From Mycoplasma sp. UBA710 (GTDB taxonomy: Bacteria; Bacillota_I; Bacilli_A; Mycoplasmatales; Metamycoplasmataceae): 10,810 bases of DNA. The notes below the pieces were generated by a model, which ran no database searches, had not been told where the DNA came from, and saw only the letters and a list, made by a program, of their open reading frames with translations. The position numbers and the translations under genes were made by a program. Shown here piece after piece: positions 8,882 to 10,810 of this stretch (position 1 is the first letter of the stretch; every line of letters starts with the position of its first letter). The stretch covers positions 1-10,810 of the forward strand of contig DBMA01000027.1 of the NCBI GenBank assembly GCA_002298905.1. The letters run 5' to 3'.

Positions 8882-9707
8882 AATTTATTATAACTACTTC
8901 TTTTCCTGAATTTTTTCTTTTACTGCCTTTTGAATTGATGCTTCTATTAGTAACAATAGGAATAATTTGAAATTTTTTATATAAAGATTGAATCAATGAT
9001 GTATTATGATTTGTTAACATTCATTTAACACCTTTTTTATCAAGATCAATTAAACAATGAGCTAATCTTATTTGTCCTTCTTGACCAAATGAATTTTTTG
9101 TGTAAGAATCAAAACCATTTTTATTTTCATAATCATATGGAGGATCACAAAAAATAAAATCTCCTTTACAAGATTTTTTTAATACATACTCAAAATCATT
9201 ATTCAAAATAGAAATATTATTTTTTTGCAAAAATTCAGAAATATTGTTCAAATTTTTGGAATCAAATAAATTTAATTTTTCACTTAATTTACCATTAAAT
9301 GGAACATTAAATTCATTATTTTTATTAACTCTATACATTCCATTAAAACATGATTTATTAAGATAAATAAATCTTGCTGCAATTTTAATCTTGTTTTTAA
9401 ATTGTTTTTTTCTTAAGTCATAAAAAAATTCTTTTGAGTGTTGTTTTTGATATTTTTCAAGCTCTTTTATTAATAAATCTTTATTATCTTTAATGACATT
9501 GTATGTTATCATTAATTCTTTATTAATATCATTTATGATAGCTTTTTTAGGTTTTAAATAAAAAAATACAGCTCCTGCACCTACAAAAGGTTCAATGTAT
9601 GTTTTAAAATTTATTGGAAAAAAATCTTTCAAATATTTTTTAATTACATTTCTTTTTCCACCAACTCATTTAACAAAAGGGGACAAATTATTTTCATTAA
9701 TATTCAT
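8871..9707 (-). CDS. Dam-type N6-adenine DNA methyltransferase of a GATC R-M system
   Basis: Transfers a methyl group from S-adenosylmethionine to adenine N6, predicted in GATC, and so protects the host from the adjacent endonuclease. It has 278 residues, like Dam and DpnM. In order: PFVKWVGGKR (10-19), the AdoMet-binding FVGAG (41-45), NKSCFNGMYRVN (117-128), the catalytic DPPY (188-191, within FCDPPYDY) and the C-terminal NRSINSKG...EVVIINY. UGA is Trp14 and Trp229, so the ATG at 9707 is needed to include the first conserved block; an internal start at 9632 would lose it. No SD sequence lies before this ATG. The 3' end overlaps the endonuclease gene by 11 bp. The first five codons and two preceding bases are repeated inverted at 10794-10810. 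Confidence 0.93.
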
Positions 9708-9709
9708 TA
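9693..9709 (-). repeat. Left copy of a 17-bp inverted repeat at the methylase start
   Basis: On the minus strand, TAATGAATATTAATGAA covers two bases upstream plus codons 1-5 of the methylase gene (the ATG sits at bases 3-5 of the repeat). The same sequence appears on the plus strand at 10794-10810. The repeat itself contains two copies of TAATGAA. Its right-hand partner is cut by the window edge, so its true length is unknown. Confidence 0.7.
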
Positions 9710-9727
9710 ATTGAATATTTATTTATT

Positions 9728-9733
9728 TTTATA
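9728..9733 (-). promoter_or_regulatory. Possible -10 box of the R-M operon
   Basis: TATAAA on the minus strand, about 20 bp before the methylase ATG. No convincing -35 box or SD accompanies it. In this composition the match is weak evidence. Confidence 0.3.
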
Positions 9734-9806
9734 CTATGAATTTAGATAATTAATATTAAATTAAAATGTTACAAAAATTGAAAAAATTAAATAATATATT
9801 TAAAGA

Positions 9807-9841
9807 AAAATGCACTTATATATTTATTAAAAGTGCATTTT
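9807..9841 (-). terminator. Hairpin terminator after the recombinase gene
   Basis: AAAATGCACTT and AAGTGCATTTT form a perfect 11-bp inverted repeat (9807-9817 and 9831-9841) around a 13-base A/T loop. Read on the minus strand the stem is followed by TTTTTC, the usual form of an intrinsic terminator. It lies between the recombinase stop and the methylase promoter region and would keep recombinase transcription out of the R-M operon. A recombination-site role is possible but the spacer is longer than usual for Xer-type sites. Confidence 0.65.
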
Positions 9842-9920
9842 AAACTTATTTTTTATATATTGAAATAATAAAATTAGTGCTTAGATTATATATAAAATAA
9901 ATAAAATTATATTAGATAGA

Positions 9921-10715
9921 TTAATTCATAATTTTAATTATTTCTTTATATATGTCCTCTTCATTAATTTGAATATATCTAGATGTAGTATTAATATTAG
10001 AATGACCCAATGTTTGCCTCACAATTTCTATATTGGCATTATTTTTTAATAAATTAGTAGCATAACTTCTTCTTAAATCATGAGGAGTTAGCTCTTTGTT
10101 AAAATATTTATTAGACATTTTTTTAATTATTGTATTAATTTGTTTGATTGTAATTAATTTATTTTTAGAATTTATTGCTATTCTATTAGCTTTTCAAGAT
10201 AATAATAATTCTTGTAAATATTTAGTTAAGAAAATTACTCTAATTTTGTTACCTTTACCTTTGATTTTTAATTTATTTTTATCATATATTTTATTTTTAT
10301 TAAATTCTAACAATTCACTAACTCTAACCCCTGTGAAAAATAAAAAAGAAAAAATAATTCAATTTCTTTTTTCAATTTTATTATTAAATATAATTGAATT
10401 TTTAACTTTTTTATATTCAAGAAGGGAAATAACTTTTCTATTTAATTGTTGCACCTTAGGCAATTTAATATCTTTACATTGATTAATTAATTTTCATTTC
10501 TTTTCAAATTTAAAAATTGAAATTAATGATGAATAAATTAAATGTACACTATTAGGTTGATGGGTTTTCGCGTATTTATTAATATATTTAACAAATAATG
10601 TTTTGTTAGGTTTTTTATTATTTAAATATAAGTATCAATTTTGATATTGTTTGGTATAAATATCTATTGTGCTTTTAGCTAAATTTTTATTTTTTAAATA
10701 ATTTTTATATTTCAT
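9921..10715 (-). CDS. Tyrosine (phage-integrase/Xer-type) site-specific recombinase
   Basis: A complete 264-residue recombinase. The N-terminal half is a SAM-like core-binding domain (KNLAKSTIDIY). The catalytic set is intact: Arg131 in FTGVRVSEL, Lys154 in KGKGNK, His212 and Arg215 in PHDLRRSYAT, His238 in LGHSN, and the nucleophile Tyr247 in TSRYIQI. UGA is Trp27, Trp74, Trp119 and Trp174. Under the standard code only the C-terminal 65 residues remain as an open frame. A clear SD (AGAGGA) precedes the ATG. Mycoplasma relatives of this family (HvsR of M. pulmonis, Xer1 of M. agalactiae, XerC of Ureaplasma) invert DNA to switch surface or R-M genes. Chromosome-dimer resolution is an alternative role, but the inverted repeats on both sides favour a local inversion role (inference). 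Confidence 0.93.
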
Positions 10716-10732
10716 AATTTATTCCTCTTTTC

Positions 10733-10756
10733 TGTGTATTTAATTTAAAATACACA
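10733..10756. promoter_or_regulatory. 24-bp dyad in the divergent region: operator, recombinase core site or leader hairpin
   Basis: TGTGTATTT and AAATACACA (10733-10741 and 10748-10756) are perfect 9-bp inverted arms around a 6-base spacer. It sits between the recombinase SD and the control region of the edge gene. The arm-6-arm geometry is like a core site bound by two tyrosine recombinase subunits. It could also be an operator for both genes or a hairpin in the recombinase mRNA leader. The sequence alone cannot choose among these. Confidence 0.45.
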
Positions 10757-10763
10757 TTTTTAA

Positions 10764-10769
10764 TATAAA
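10764..10769 (+). promoter_or_regulatory. Possible -10 box of the edge gene
   Basis: TATAAA (followed by AT) about 27 bp before the ATG at 10796. No clear -35 box. The overlapping minus-strand TATATT (10762-10767) could serve the recombinase. Confidence 0.3.
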
Positions 10770-10783
10770 ATCTTTATGTATTG

Positions 10784-10788
10784 AAAGG
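10784..10788 (+). promoter_or_regulatory. Ribosome binding site of the edge gene
   Basis: AAAGG, seven bases before the ATG at 10796, is a good SD and decides this start. The matching place before the methylase gene has no G-containing SD. Confidence 0.6.
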
Positions 10789-10793
10789 TTAAA

Positions 10794-10810
10794 TAATGAA
10801 TATTAATGAA
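10794..10810 (+). repeat. Right copy of the 17-bp inverted repeat, cut by the window edge
   Basis: TAATGAATATTAATGAA, identical over all 17 visible bases to the minus strand at the methylase start (9709-9693). It begins two bases before the edge-gene ATG, exactly as on the left. The match runs to the last base of the window, so it may be longer. Confidence 0.7.
10796..10810 (+). CDS. 5' end of a gene running off the window, starting like the methylase
   Basis: Only Met-Asn-Ile-Asn-Glu is visible. These five codons are identical, base for base, to the methylase start. A well-placed SD supports a real gene. It may be a second methylase or a related R-M subunit, or an unrelated gene that only shares the recombination site. 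The product cannot be named. Confidence 0.5.

Larger units (their letters stand above)
9693..10810. other. Putative invertible segment carrying its own recombinase
   Basis: The 17-bp inverted repeats enclose about 1.08 kb that holds the recombinase, its terminator, the dyad and two outward-facing control regions. Inversion between the repeats would leave both coding starts intact, because the ATG is inside the repeat, and would swap what lies upstream of each gene. This reading is an inference from layout; no direct proof of inversion is visible in one sequence. Confidence 0.4.

Noticed and set aside
10096..10482. Plus-strand hydrophobic open frame across the recombinase
   Set aside because: It is antisense to the catalytic domain of an intact recombinase; apparent membrane segments reflect AT-rich codons read backwards.
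696..10715. Apparent pseudogenes from in-frame UGA in fusA, rpsG, ftsY, galE, rnhB, the endonuclease, methylase and recombinase
   Set aside because: The UGA codons fall at family-typical Trp positions (e.g. the S7 C-terminal Trp and KWVGGK in the methylase), so the genes are intact under code 4.
9144..10810. Absence of GATC from the right end as a sign of restriction avoidance
   Set aside because: About sixteen GATC sites are seen by eye elsewhere in the window, including two in the methylase gene. The GC-poor right end would contain few by chance, so no avoidance can be claimed.

Overview
The window looks like a chromosome segment from a mycoplasma (class Mollicutes). It is very AT-rich, and most of its genes are readable at full length only if UGA codes for tryptophan (genetic code 4). 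In-frame UGA falls at expected Trp positions in HPRT, EF-G, S7, FtsY, GalE, RNase HII, the methylase and the recombinase. A gene finder using the standard code would wrongly break these genes. The family features suggest a hominis/pulmonis-type mycoplasma, but the species cannot be fixed from sequence alone.

Left part (1-3830): hpt (purine salvage) on + converges on a minus-strand str operon, rpsL-rpsG-fusA, which has no tuf gene at its end. A strong two-way hairpin separates them. Middle part (3834-6378): minus-strand ftsY and ylxM (protein targeting) overlap by 11 bp. A plus-strand lipoprotein gene of unknown function diverges from ftsY and ends 1 bp before the stop of galE.

Right part (6380-10810): minus-strand order is tyrosine recombinase, then a hairpin terminator, then a Dam-type adenine methylase, a DpnII-family GATC restriction endonuclease, rnhB and galE. 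The last four are packed as one probable operon, so a GATC restriction-modification (R-M) system sits directly upstream of housekeeping genes. A plus-strand gene begins at the right edge, and only five codons of it are visible.

The most interesting point is at the two ends of the recombinase segment. The start of the methylase gene (minus strand, 9709-9693) and the start of the edge gene (plus strand, 10794-10810) share the same 17 bases in opposite orientation, with a complete recombinase between them. One flank supplies a good ribosome binding site and the other does not. This fits a DNA inversion switch that would exchange the upstream control regions of the R-M operon and the edge gene. 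It is a hypothesis: the repeat is short, AT-rich and cut off by the window edge.
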